A stretch of DNA of 64,000 nt from positions 1,169,771 to 1,233,770 of the forward strand of contig SCFE01000015.1 of the NCBI GenBank assembly GCA_004352715.1, written 5' to 3'. The stretch comes from Hofstenia miamia (taxonomy: Eukaryota; Xenacoelomorpha; Acoela). The position numbers and the translations under genes are program-made. The notes under the pieces are model-generated. The model saw only the letters and a program-made list of their open reading frames with translations. It was not told the origin of the DNA and did no database searches. Position 1 is the stretch's first letter, and every line of letters begins with the position of its first letter. Below are positions 11,927 to 23,280 of this stretch, one piece after another.

Positions 11927-12316
11927 TTTGTCGCACAAATTCTTTTTGGTATGGAAAATAAAAGTGTGCGGAATTGGCAATCATTTAAATTGACGCAAAT
12001 TGTAAAAATATTTACTGGAGATGGTTTTGTTATCCGAAATATTATTGCTTGTGTATGTTTCTATTAAAATCTATAGTTATATTTTGTACAATTAAAAGAC
12101 AAACAATTTAATGTCGGCGTAATATTAACCTAAAAGAGTATGTTGACTACAGAAACAATTGATAACTTTAGAAATTTCAAAATAGCACGAATCTAATGGC
12201 ATGACTTAAAGAAGTAGCTGCCATTTGAATGCGTGGGAAATATTTTTGAAATAATCGATGTATGAATACAATCGTTTGTGAATATTATAATTCACATGCA
12301 CAATTTTAAGTTGGTG
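11927..12316. repeat. 390-bp direct repeat, copy 1
   Basis: A 390-bp block that recurs at 12318-12707 with only scattered single-base differences. The two copies are separated by one N, and copy 1 stops exactly where the N begins. Confidence 0.85.
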
Positions 12317-12317
12317 N

Positions 12318-12707
12318 TTTGTCGCACAAATTCTTTTTGGTATGGATAATAAAAGTGTGCCGAATTGGCAATCATTTAAATTGACGCAAATTGTAAAAAT
12401 ATTTACTGAAGATGGTTTTGTTATCCAAAATATTATTGCTTGTGTATGTTTCTATTAAAATCTATAGTTATATTTTGTACAATTAAAAGACAAACAATTT
12501 AATGTCGGCGGAATATTAATCTAAAAGAGTATGTTGACTACAGAAACTATTGATAATTTTTGAAATTTCAAAATAGCACGAATCTAATGGCATGACTTAA
12601 AGAAGTAGCTGTCATTTGAATGCGTGGAAAATATATTTGAAATAATCGATGTATGAATACAATCGTTTGTGAATATTATAATTCACATGCACAATTTTAA
12701 GTTGGTG
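12318..12707. repeat. 390-bp direct repeat, copy 2
   Basis: The second copy of the 390-bp block starts at the base after the N at 12317. The arrangement suggests an unmerged contig overlap rather than a biological tandem repeat. Confidence 0.85.
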
Positions 12708-13657
12708 CAGCTTCAATTTATTCAGAGAGGATGTGCGGTTTATGCTTTCAGATGTTGTCGGAAACTTACGTACGTTTTGATGTTTACATATTTTATTGAC
12801 TTTTGTGATTTCAAGGAAGGAAGCTCACTTTGACATAAATGTGAATTCTGAAAGCAACCTGTCAGGGTAATGAATGAAATTACATTAATAGGGCTTAATC
12901 TATAGAAATGGCCATTGCACATACATACTAAAGGTTATTATACAAGACTTTTTAATGCGAATTTGCATAGATGTTTGGGAATTTTGTAAGATAATCAGGT
13001 TTTTGAACTCAGCTATAATATTTATGCTAAATATTACAAATTGTTGTCAATAACTTTGGTAGTCTAATAAAACAGACATGTTGTCTATCAGAGTTTATAT
13101 TTTATTATTTCTAAATAAAATTTACCTTCAGTGGGACAATTTAAAAAATTTATATACTTTGAACTAGTTTCTAATTTTTTTTGAAAAGTCATTGTTGTCA
13201 AAAGTTCTACATCTTCATTTGTTATTGTTATTATGCATTGTGTTGAAAAAAAAACAATTTATTTTGGGCCTGCAAACTTCGAGGTTGCATAATCAAGTTC
13301 AATAACCAAGACGAGATGATCTATAAAGCATAGTAGATTCCAAAGGAAATTATAAATAATCTTATTTAATAATATTTCGCTCAATATATTTTATTTGTTA
13401 TTATGTAGACTTATGGAACAACAGTAGCAATGCGTGATTTATAACTTGCAGGTCATTTTCTAATGTTTTGATCAAATCTTAATTACAGGCAATGCATATG
13501 ATCATCAACTATAAGAAGTTAATAAACTCCATTTGCTTTGCTTTCGCCTTTTTCGGATAAATTTGACCTGGTTTCATTAAAATAAATCAAAGCATTTTGC
13601 CAGTATTATAATTCATAATTAAGCTGTGTTTGAATTCATCGCAATAAAATTTTATAC

Positions 13658-13895
13658 CTTCTGGATATACAACGGTTGTTGCCGGTTGAACTATTGTCGT
13701 TTGTTGAAGTTGTGGCGGCATTGGCATCTGTGATGGGTACGGCGCGGGTGCAGCTGGTGGATACGGTGTTGTTATAGGCTGTGGAGGATAGTATGGGACA
13801 GCTACAGGTGTAGGTGTAGGGGCAATTTCTGGAGGTGCTGTTGGATACGGGGTTTGTTCATATGAGGGTGGTGGAAGCTCGCTCTTTTCAGCCAT
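13658..13895 (-). CDS. PLAC8-like gene A, first coding exon (Pro/Tyr-rich N-terminus)
   Basis: The ATG at 13895 opens a 79-codon exon that ends at a GTATAA donor (13657-13656) in phase 1. The sequence starts MAEKSELPPPSYEQTPYPTA and continues as a Pro/Tyr/Gln-rich tract ending TTIVQPATTVVYPE. Disordered Pro-rich N-termini, including PPxY-type motifs (here PPSY), are usual ahead of PLAC8 domains in animal members. The joined codon at the exon boundary reads Val. An acceptor AG lies eight bases upstream of the ATG (13905-13904), showing that the 5' untranslated region is spliced. GC content is clearly higher than in the surrounding DNA. Confidence 0.75.
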
Positions 13896-13903
13896 TATAT
13901 TTT

Positions 13904-13950
13904 CTAAGTTCGTAAAATGTGATATATAGAAAAGAACAGATTCTACTTAC
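13904..13950 (-). other. 47-bp intron in the 5' UTR of gene A
   Basis: A TAAG|GTAAGT donor (13950-13949) and a CTTAG acceptor (13905-13904) enclose 47 bp with a pyrimidine-rich centre. This places an untranslated first exon immediately upstream of 13951. The true transcription start is not evident. Confidence 0.55.
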
Positions 13951-13951
13951 C

Positions 13952-14948
13952 TTACTAAGCAATTGCAAACTTAAATGTAAAATGACAAACGTATTCATTT
14001 CCTGTTCGGAGCGGAAACAGCAGTACAAATATGGTAAACAATATACGTCAAAATTCTCATAAATGTAACAACTTTCTTCTAAATGTACACATAGTTACAC
14101 ATTAAACCTAAACTAACAAGAGATTTTAACAAATATTAGTAAGGTACGTATTAACATAAAACATAAAATTCACAATTAGTGACAAAGTTTAACTACAATC
14201 TCATTTATCTTCTGAAACTTAGATTTTGTGAATCAACAATTCTTTGTCCAAACATGCTCTCTTTAATAATCGACTTTATTACAAACCTTAAATTAGGTTT
14301 ATTTAACGGTTAAACTAAGTTTGGGGTAATTTCATTACCCCACGAGCAACTAGAATATGATTTTGTGCTCAAATCAAATAGGAAGAACCTGATTTTTTGT
14401 GAATTTTCCACATTTTTTAAGTACTTTTTGTCTGCTCAATATGGGACAACTAATTCTTTTGTTTAGAGATTTTAAACATAGATCCTGGGAAACAAATTTT
14501 GCATATCTGCAGTATATCAAACACGCTAAAATCGCTCGAGAAATTCAATCCATTCAACCATATTGTATCAAGAAATAAGGAAAAACGTTCTTGGCAACTC
14601 ACAAAAGAACATCGTCTAGACTCTAGAGGCTTGGTGATGAATTAGATCTAATAAGGGCTTTCTGACTATGATTAAAAACCAGGTATTCAAAAAGTGCTTA
14701 CCTTCACAGATAGCTATTGTGCATAATCTGTTTCGAAATTGACTCATTAGAAAATAATATAATTGAAATATTTAAGTTAGTAATATATGATCACATTTAC
14801 TATGAACGAAAAAAAATCGAAATGGACAAAAAATGCAACAAAGAAAACCAGAAAGAAAAGAAAAAGGAACTATAAATTGTAACAGAAAGTGGACTATTGT
14901 AAGCTCAATTAGCAACATTTACTAAATGAAAATAGCTATGTTCAAAAG
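13952..14948. other. Upstream region of gene A
   Basis: Contains the presumed untranslated first exon and promoter of gene A (minus strand). No convincing TATA box or CpG-rich block could be picked out. No other coding sequence is visible. Confidence 0.4.
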
Positions 14949-17040
14949 TTGTGTAGTGCTTGTGGTATGTTGCTCAAGAGGAAAAGCGTGTGGTGCAATG
15001 GCTGCGCCTATCTTTATGTGAAGTGCACTGATCTTGGTCATGCTTCTCGATGTGACACTGAAGATTATAGATCCCAACGCTGCTGTATTCCTCCTCAGGC
15101 CAGACTAAGCAGTTTGCAGGCCTCAACTTATTGAACACTTCATATAATTCCAGCAAGATTATTTTGAAGCTAAGAACCATTCTTTATTCAGATATTACCC
15201 TGATCAAACGTGCCCCGAAAAGTGCTAGAATTCAGAAAGCCTGCCATTTCTCAAATCGTTTATAAAATATGCTACAAACAACCCGAGAGATATCAAGAAC
15301 TTGGAGCATCTTCTAGCATTCCCTGAAATATGCATCTGCGCTGAGCACCGAGGAGGCAAGTATAAGAAACCAAAACGTTTCATTGAGAAGTATAGTCAGA
15401 ATGGATTTTCTACATTTTTAAAATTTCACTATTTCAAATGTAAATCGAAATGTTTTAGGAATTTAAATTTTCCTCAACTTGTACAAAAGAAGATAGAGGA
15501 GTTTGACGTTAAAAGCGCAGTAAGAATTGTTTCATCATACGACTGCATTGCTGAGACAGCAGACAAAATAGATTTCGAGATGAGAAGGAAGCACCCATGC
15601 AGCAGATTATTAAGTGGTTGACATTTACTAGTTTGAATCTTACTTAGTGAGGACAATCCTTGTCAAAAAGAGCTTTATATCGTTTTCCCCAGGCTTAGCT
15701 GGTAGACCTGTTCAACGAAGACCGCAGTTATTCAAAGACCTGGTTGTGGAGGACAACGGAACAGCAGCAATCAATCTTTGTGTTGCTCTCACAGATTTCA
15801 TTAATGTAGTTTTATCTGGTAAATCACATCAGATTGTATTTTTCGGAGCGAATTTGTTTGCTCTGAAAAATCAAGAGGTTACCAACCCATAGCAGTAAGA
15901 AACATGCTACTTCGTCTTATAGGTAAATGTGCTGGGAAGTGTGTAGCATCTGAGAGGAAGAGAGAATTTGGTCAAATCGAATTGGTGTACAACACCACCT
16001 CAAAGGAGCAGAAGCTTCGTGATTTTAAAAGTAGATACCTAGATATCAAATTGATTGCAGTTGAGAATCTCATAGCTCTTGGATCTCCTCTAGGTCTTAA
16101 TGCCCAGTGCAAACCTCTTGAAAGTAAGACAGCTGAGTTCGAACACCTCTAAGGCAACCTTCTATTATTAGAAGTTCAAACTGCTTTGTTTCTTTTGAAA
16201 AATTATATAAGCATGCCAAAGCTTATTAATTTATAATCATGTCATAACTCAATGTATCTGAAGATATTACTAACGTCGCCTTAAATGCTACAAGTCTTTC
16301 TTAAGCCAGACTTCCTCCAACACTTGGAGGGATAGGGTTGCCTTGCACTGCTCTCATGGCGCTTGCTGCATTTCTTTCCTCATAGTTTGCCTCTAACAGC
16401 CTGGTATGTTCCTTGCTTACAGATGTTGTTCATTATGACGCACACTATTTGATTGAAAACATTCCGATTTTCGGAATTCTAGGTGATTTTAAATCTCTTA
16501 CCAATATAATCTCTGGATATATTTCTGTATTAATTAAAATTTCCGACTGCTGCCAGGGTCTTTGATTAGTAAAAAGATTACTACGTTTAATAAAAGCTTT
16601 AAAAAATATTTAAGTAGTGCGCAATTAAGGCCAAGATTTGCTCTAATCGATAAAATTTGTTGTTTTTTTTGTTATTTTCTTCTAATACAATGCGTCATAC
16701 GATACCCTACTAGCTTATACACAAAATTAATAAAAGGTACGAACAAAACTAAAATTCATTTATTGAAATTACTACATTAATTATAATAAATTTCATATCT
16801 CTCCTGCCACATTGCACAACGATCAAATAAAAACAAAATAAAGAAATCAGAATACGAAATAGAAATGTTCTTTTGCTGCTTCACCTAAAATTGAAAACGG
16901 TCAGCTAAGACTAGTAGTTAGTAGTTTACTTCCTTTAATAAAACTCATTATTCATTGTAAACAACCTGCAAAAATCAGTTTGAAAGTCAAAGCAATAAAT
17001 TGTTTAAGCTTATGGTTGTTCAAATCTCACTTGACGATTG
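14949..17040 (+). mobile_element. PHD-finger LINE remnant, copy 1 (up to gap)
   Basis: Decayed plus-strand open segments, in order, match one type of invertebrate non-LTR element. First comes a C4-type zinc finger like a PHD finger (CSAC, CNGC, KCTDLGHASRC, QRC; 14952-15090). Next is a linker with DVKSAVRIVSSYDCIAE (about 15504-15555), then RT motifs LTDFINVVLSG and FFGANLFAL (15790-15870), then a C-terminal RT part with LIAVENLIALGSPLG (about 16050-16097). Weak similarity continues to about 16560. Frameshifts and stops separate the pieces and the catalytic RT core is missing, so the copy is dead. From 15667 onward it is repeated at 18216. Confidence 0.7.
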
Positions 17041-17215
17041 AATTCGTGGCTGCCCGCAGCCATAAGGGTCATGCTGTAGCCGATCGTTAGCAGTGTTGCC
17101 ACAAACCCTTTCAATAAGTCAGAAATGGTTGGCTGAACATTTTTGCGACGTCAGCAGTCCAAATGTTTGGCCTCCAAGCGCCACAAACCTTAACCCCATG
17201 GATTACTTTGTATTT
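15667..17215. repeat. Long direct repeat flanking the 1-kb gap, copy 1
   Basis: This block recurs at 18216-19820 with high identity, apart from a 15-bp and a roughly 55-bp deletion in this copy and a few small differences. It ends exactly at the first N of the gap. Confidence 0.85.
17063..17215 (+). mobile_element. Mariner-like transposase C-terminal fragment, copy 1
   Basis: The plus strand reads ISQKWLAEHFCDVSSPNVWP and then LNPMDYFVF, which corresponds to the third catalytic block region (WPPxSPDLNPxDYxVW) of mariner-type transposases. It is cut off by the N gap. The complete version is copy 2 at 19668-19925. The Ser-Pro-Asp of the consensus has become Ala-Thr-Asn, so the catalytic region is degenerate. 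Confidence 0.65.
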
Positions 17216-18215
17216 NNNNNNNNNNNNNNNNNNNNNNNNNNNNNNNNNNNNNNNNNNNNNNNNNNNNNNNNNNNNNNNNNNNNNNNNNNNNNNNNNNNNN
17301 NNNNNNNNNNNNNNNNNNNNNNNNNNNNNNNNNNNNNNNNNNNNNNNNNNNNNNNNNNNNNNNNNNNNNNNNNNNNNNNNNNNNNNNNNNNNNNNNNNNN
17401 NNNNNNNNNNNNNNNNNNNNNNNNNNNNNNNNNNNNNNNNNNNNNNNNNNNNNNNNNNNNNNNNNNNNNNNNNNNNNNNNNNNNNNNNNNNNNNNNNNNN
17501 NNNNNNNNNNNNNNNNNNNNNNNNNNNNNNNNNNNNNNNNNNNNNNNNNNNNNNNNNNNNNNNNNNNNNNNNNNNNNNNNNNNNNNNNNNNNNNNNNNNN
17601 NNNNNNNNNNNNNNNNNNNNNNNNNNNNNNNNNNNNNNNNNNNNNNNNNNNNNNNNNNNNNNNNNNNNNNNNNNNNNNNNNNNNNNNNNNNNNNNNNNNN
17701 NNNNNNNNNNNNNNNNNNNNNNNNNNNNNNNNNNNNNNNNNNNNNNNNNNNNNNNNNNNNNNNNNNNNNNNNNNNNNNNNNNNNNNNNNNNNNNNNNNNN
17801 NNNNNNNNNNNNNNNNNNNNNNNNNNNNNNNNNNNNNNNNNNNNNNNNNNNNNNNNNNNNNNNNNNNNNNNNNNNNNNNNNNNNNNNNNNNNNNNNNNNN
17901 NNNNNNNNNNNNNNNNNNNNNNNNNNNNNNNNNNNNNNNNNNNNNNNNNNNNNNNNNNNNNNNNNNNNNNNNNNNNNNNNNNNNNNNNNNNNNNNNNNNN
18001 NNNNNNNNNNNNNNNNNNNNNNNNNNNNNNNNNNNNNNNNNNNNNNNNNNNNNNNNNNNNNNNNNNNNNNNNNNNNNNNNNNNNNNNNNNNNNNNNNNNN
18101 NNNNNNNNNNNNNNNNNNNNNNNNNNNNNNNNNNNNNNNNNNNNNNNNNNNNNNNNNNNNNNNNNNNNNNNNNNNNNNNNNNNNNNNNNNNNNNNNNNNN
18201 NNNNNNNNNNNNNNN
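17216..18215. other. Assembly gap of exactly 1000 N
   Basis: A run of 1000 unknown bases, a round number typical of a placeholder or estimated gap. Open frames drawn through it are meaningless. Confidence 0.95.
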
Positions 18216-19667
18216 AAAGAGCTTTATATCGTTTCCCCTAGGCTCATCTGGTAGACCTGTTCAACGAAGACCGCAATTATTCAAAGACCTGGTTGTGGAA
18301 GACAACGGAACAGCAGCAATCAATCTTTGTGTTGCTCTCATAGATTTCATTAATGTAGTTTTATCTGGTAAATCACATCAGATTGTATTTTTCGGAGCGA
18401 ATTTGTTTGCTCTAAAAAAATCAAGAGGTTACCAACCCATAGCAATAGGAAACATGCTACTTTGTCTTATAGGTAAGTGTGCTGGGAAGTGTGTAGCATC
18501 TGAGAGAAAGAGGGAATTTGGTCAAATCGAATTGGTGTACAACACCACCTCAAAGCAGCAGAAGCTTCGTGCGAAAACCATGAGTGATTTTAAAAGTAGA
18601 TACCTAGACATCAAATTGATTGCAGTTGAGAATCTCATAGCTCTTGGATCTCCTCTAGGTCATAATGCCCAGTGCAAACCTCTTGAAAGTAAGACAGCTG
18701 AGTTCAAGCACCTCTAAGGCAACCTTCTATTACTAGAAGTTCAAACTGCTTTGTTTCTTTTGAAAGATTATGTAAGCATGCCAAAGCTTATTAATTATCT
18801 GCGCACTGCTCTATGCCTTCTCAACGACAACCTATTAGATGAGTATAATCAAGTCATAACTCAATGTATCTGAAGATATTACTAACGTTGCCTTAAATGC
18901 TACAAATCTTTCTTAAGCCAGACTTCCTCCAAAACTTGGAGGGATAGGGTTGCCTTGCACTGCTCTCATGGCGCATGCTGCATTTCTTTGCTCATAGTTT
19001 GCCTCTAACAGCCTGGTATGTTCCTTGATGTTGTTCATTATGACGCACACTATTTGATTGAAAACATTCAGATTTTCGGAATTCTAGGTGATTTTAAATC
19101 TCTTACCAATATAATCTCTGGATATATTTCTGTATTAATTAAAATTTCCGACTGCTGCCAGGGTCTTTGATTAGTAAAAAGATTACTACGTTTAATAAAA
19201 GCTTTAAAAAATATTTAAGTAGTGCGCAATTAAGGCCAAGATTTGCTCTAATCGATAAAATTTGTTGTTTTTTTTGTTATTTTCTTCTAATACAATGCGT
19301 CATACGATACCCTACTAGCTTATACACAAAATTAATAAAAGGTACGAACAAAACTAAAATTCATTTATTGAAATTACTACATTAATTATAATAAATTTCA
19401 TATCTCTCCTGCCACATTGCACAACGATCAAATAAAAACAAAATAAAGAAATCAGAATACGAAATAGAAATGTTCTTTTGCTGCTTCACCTAAAATTGAA
19501 AACGGTCAGCTAAGACTAGTAGTTAGTAGTTTACTTCCTTTAATAAAACTCATTATTCATTGTAAACAACCTGCAAAAATCAGTTTGAAAGTCAAAGCAA
19601 TAAATTGTTTAAGCTTATGGTTGTTCAAATCTCACTTGACGATTGAATTCGTGGCTGCCCGCAGCCA
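18216..19667 (+). mobile_element. PHD-finger LINE remnant, copy 2 (RT C-terminal part)
   Basis: This is the better-preserved version of the LINE segment. An open frame of 140 codons from about 18295 covers LIDFINVVLSG, FFGANLFALKK, QPIAIGN and LIALGSPLGHNAQC. Past a stop the similarity continues with LINYLRTALCLLNDNLLDEY (18787-18846), most of which is deleted from copy 1. The region upstream of RT, including the zinc finger, is absent because the copy begins at the gap. Confidence 0.7.
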
Positions 19668-19820
19668 TAAGGGTCATGCTGTAGCCGATCGTTAGCAGTG
19701 TTGCCACAAACCCTTTCAATAAGTCAGAAATGGTTGGCTGAACATTTTTGCGACGTCAGCAGTCCAAATGTTTGGCCTCCAAGCGCCACAAACCTTAACC
19801 CCATGGATTACTTTGTATTT
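18216..19820. repeat. Long direct repeat flanking the 1-kb gap, copy 2
   Basis: Partner of 15667-17215. It starts at the first base after the gap, and unique sequence resumes after 19820, precisely where copy 1 is cut off by the gap. Confidence 0.85.
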
Positions 19821-19925
19821 GGCGCAGTAGAAGGAGACTCCAATTGCTGTGCCAGCAATACAAGAGTTCCATTAATGGATAAAATCAAGATAGTCTTTGA
19901 AGTACTGCAGTTATATATATGTTTT
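19668..19925 (+). mobile_element. Mariner-like transposase C-terminal fragment, copy 2
   Basis: The frame from 19698 reads QKWLAEHFCDVSSPNVWPPS, LNPMDYFVFGAVEGDSNCC and then MDKIKIVFEVL. These match the usual C-terminal third of a mariner-family transposase (WPP...DLNPMDYFVWG, then NTKxxLIxxIKxVFExL). The N-terminal two thirds and both inverted repeats are missing. Confidence 0.7.
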
Positions 19926-20135
19926 GCATATGCTTGTAATATGTACAGCATTTACTTTGATAATCATGATTTCAAAAATAACATTATTCTAAAAAGCAAT
20001 AATTTCGAGCATTTAAATATTTTAATAAATGCAAGTTGTAACATATTGATTACTTAATTATATAACTAGTGAAAACTTTATAAACCTCTCATGCTATATT
20101 ATGCTGTTTTGTTCAATTCCTATTAATCATATGTA

Positions 20136-20278
20136 TTAAATCTGCATCGAATATGCATACAAATTTAAACCTACTTTAATTCTAAGATATGCGTGCATTC
20201 CTGTGTAAATGTAGAGAAAATTTAGTGCAATTAACCCCAAAATTACAGTGAATTCCAAATCCTGTGAATGCATCGTGC
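20136..20278 (-). CDS. PLAC8-like gene B, last exon (C-terminal helix)
   Basis: After an AG acceptor (20280-20279) this exon reads in phase 1 TMHSQDLEFTVILGLIALNF and then LYIYTGMHAYLRIKVGL, ending with TAA at 20138-20136. The helix followed by YLRIKV matches the last exons of gene A (FIRIKV) and gene C (YLRIRV). The tail is about nine residues longer than in A and C. It joins in phase to 22135-22356. Confidence 0.6.
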
Positions 20279-20525
20279 CTAAATATACAGTCATTGAAGA
20301 AACTAAAAGAAAGAGTTTAACAATTTGGATAGTAATTTGAAATTTATAAGTTGGAATGATTTCAAATGAAAGACACTCTTAAAATTCAATTGCAATAATT
20401 AATTAAGCCATAAGGAAGTTGAGTTCATGAGGGCACAATTTATGCCATTATTTTGCATTCATAATAGCAGGCAGGTCAAATAATTTCGTACTCAAACTCA
20501 CCGGTCAGACAGCCAAAGTTTGAAC

Positions 20526-20573
<48 letters not shown>

Positions 20574-22134
20574 AAGTTTTCACTAAGAATCAATGCATTA
20601 ATGTGAGCAAACAATAAGTTAAACATAAAATATTATGCATATAAAGCCTCAGCAGATATTAATTTTTTCCAAATATCGGAAATTCGTTTTTTAAAACTTG
20701 TTACTATTCGAATTTCTTACACAAGAATCCAGATCTTAGTTGGTAAGAAATTGTCCAAAACCGTGGTAAAAAGTGCTAAAAAATAGCTGAAATTGGAGCA
20801 AACAGTTGTTCAAAATGATCAAAAATTATATTTTTCTACAGTAAGACCATGTCGAATTACAATAAAAAATAATCGTTTGCCGGTTTTGTTCCCTGGCTAA
20901 AAATGTAATGTAGGTTGGTTTGTATCTAATAAGGTGTATGAAAAAAATGAGCTCCAAAACACATGCAGTAAGCGCTGGATTTACACATGCTGGGCAGGGC
21001 TGTGGTTTCGGGGGGGGGGTCTTTGCGTCCCTGTTGGGTCAATTGGCCCCACTTCCCTTCTTCCATGTATCCTGAATACAAAACTCCATAGTATGAATTC
21101 TAATATTCTGTAACTAAGCTAGAGTGAATATATTTTAGTTAAAATATATAAACTACTAATGCCATTCTATTGAAAATTCAATGAAAAAGTGCGAAATTAT
21201 TTCATATCAGTAAAACTATGATTAATTAATTGAACTTTGCGAGGCCATGTCCTCCCTAACTTGCAAATGCGAGCCACGGGCCTGAATGCTGCCCTCTCAC
21301 TTGGAGCCTCTTAGAAAATTATGAATCAGAAAAAATCAGAAGTAATTGGCGTGCCATGGGAAATTACGTCCAGTTCCTCATTTCAGTTAGTTTTTCTTTA
21401 CTAGAGAAATTCTCAGAAAGGATTCCAAAATATCCAAAGATCTTCAGTTTTAGGTTTCCCTGTAACTACTCAACGTCTTGATAAAAGGATCATTATTAGC
21501 AGCCACATGGGTAAGCTGAGATTCTAAAATAGGTCTTTGGGGTGTAAAAGCTTTAAGGACCTCTTTGAAAAAAAGGTTGTGAACTGAAAGTTCACAATGC
21601 AAAGAAAGCTGATCACAATCAGTTGGCCCTATTTAGCATAAAGTGGAAAGCCTTCAGGAGAAATAATCAGACCCATTATGAAAAGTGGACCTTGCATAAT
21701 CACCCGATCTTCTAGAACTTCCTCCAACCGAGAACATTTGCCAATTTGCAAGATGTCGTAATAAGTGTTGAGTGGCATCTATTGGAATCGAAAATTTAGC
21801 AAAATTTGATAGCAAGGCATAAAAATATAGGGGACTGTGTTTCCAGAATTGTAACTGTTTTATTGATATTTTTATATTTTATTGAATTTCTATGAAGAAA
21901 ATTGTCCAGTACCGTGCATATGACATATTTTGTAAGGTTATTTTGAAACTTTTTTGCACAATTTTATTAAAACTGTCTAATTTTCAAAATTTCTTTCTTT
22001 ATGGAGATTTAGCAATTGGGTTGATTGATTAATGATGAGCTGAAAACTTTGAATCATATTTCACATTTCTTAATATTATTCATTACCCATTCTAACACAT
22101 AGTGATATATTTGCAGATAAATAAAATTACGTAC
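20279..22134 (-). other. Last intron of gene B
   Basis: A 1.86-kb phase-1 intron. It contains a (TA)n microsatellite (20528-20569) and GC-richer debris at 20995-21060 (with a run of nine or more G) and 21240-21320, resembling the 'gggcc' repeat fragments seen at 3060-3320. No coding sequence is recognised. Confidence 0.5.
20528..20569. repeat. (TA)n microsatellite
   Basis: An uninterrupted TA dinucleotide run of about 42 bp. Confidence 0.95.
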
Positions 22135-22356
22135 CATCTTTTTTAACGTAAGGAAGACTGTAGATCACAAACACAAGCAAAGAAGAAAAACTATAAATGT
22201 AGAAAATTGCTGCGATTTTTCCCGCAAGTGGTCTTTGCACCTTATTTCCAATGTAAATCAATGCGTGGCATGGTACACATAGAACAATTAAGAAGTTACT
22301 AACGCTTGAGCATATATCCATCAAGTCCGTCTGCCATACATTCTTACTTGATAACA
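22135..22356 (-). CDS. PLAC8-like gene B, diverged PLAC8 domain exon
   Basis: This 222-bp exon has phase 1 at both ends, an AG acceptor at 22358-22357 and a GTACGT donor at 22134-22133. It reads KNVWQTDLMDICSSVSNFLI and VLCVPCHALIYIGNKVQRPL, then the membrane segment IAAIFYIYSFSSLLVFVIYS, ending LPYVKKDG. Residue-by-residue it aligns with gene C's exon (both contain LxDICS and end with YSLPY) and more distantly with the PLAC8 core of gene A. Most of the PLAC8 cysteines are gone, and only the terminal CVPC resembles the CxCPC end. Function is unknown; relationship to PLAC8 is inferred from exon organisation and the partial motif. Confidence 0.6.
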
Positions 22357-23280
22357 CTAATTTAGTATAAAGCTAAGAGCTATATTATCTATGTATGCAA
22401 TTATTACACTAGTTTGAATTACATTTTATAATGCTTACGCCCTATATGTACAGTTGGAAAACAATGCGAAACTTTTTTATAAATTTTGAAAAATACGATT
22501 TCTAGATTTTTATAATTTTGTTTTTACCAAACGTTCAGTATGAAAACATTGAATTCTACTTAATACATAATTTTACTTGTTTTCATCGTTATTTTTACCC
22601 CATTTTCCTAGTTAAGACTAGTTTCCTTGCTATCAAATTACGATTTCTATTTACAGAGATACATTTTTTTATTTTCGCAAGTAGTAATTGCGTTGTTTTC
22701 ATTAACAGATCATTCGCTAGATGGCATAATGTCAGTAAATTAGAAAGGAACACTACATGCATTTGTTTATATGAAATATGTGTAATATTTACTTACTTTT
22801 GTATTTCTATTGTAGTACGCTCCATTAGAAATTTGAAATAGCAACATACGCAACAAACTCTTGATGTAAATAAATGAATGAAATCATAGATCTCAAAATT
22901 GTTTGGGAAACTTTGCTTAAATTGGATAACTATGCTGTTCTTTTGAACTTACGTAAAAGGTTGAATGCAAGACAATATAATGTAGACTGATTTGCTTCTA
23001 GATCTTGTACCAACCTAGTGAAGTATAATAATCTATGCAATTGTGTATATTGTTTCACGTAATAAATAATTCTGCGAACAATTCTGGACATCAAAATAAC
23101 AAGATTGTCAAAGGAACATGATAGGCTATATGTAATATTGATACGTTACCATGTCATAGATAATGAATTTACTAAAATTTTTATGTTTTATGGCAATATA
23201 CCTCGTAAAGCCATTCTTTCAAACATTATGTATAACTAAGTATATAGAGTTCAGGATAATAAAACAAAAATTATAGGATC
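22357..23280. other. Probable gene B intron, no features
   Basis: AT-rich sequence with short open frames only (for example 22518-22841 plus, rich in Phe/Tyr/Ile, typical of random AT-rich DNA). No motif is recognised. Confidence 0.4.

Larger units (their letters stand above)
10462..13657 (-). other. Intron 1 of gene A
   Basis: A phase-1 intron of about 3.2 kb between the proline-rich exon and the PLAC8 exon of gene A. It contains the 390-bp duplication around the single N at 12317. A plus-strand open frame at 10872-11075 (67 codons, Lys-rich C-terminal half) has no recognised homology and is not called as a gene. Confidence 0.6.

Noticed and set aside
17093-18254. Two plus-strand open frames of more than 360 codons
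   Set aside because: Almost all of their length is unknown bases in the assembly gap.
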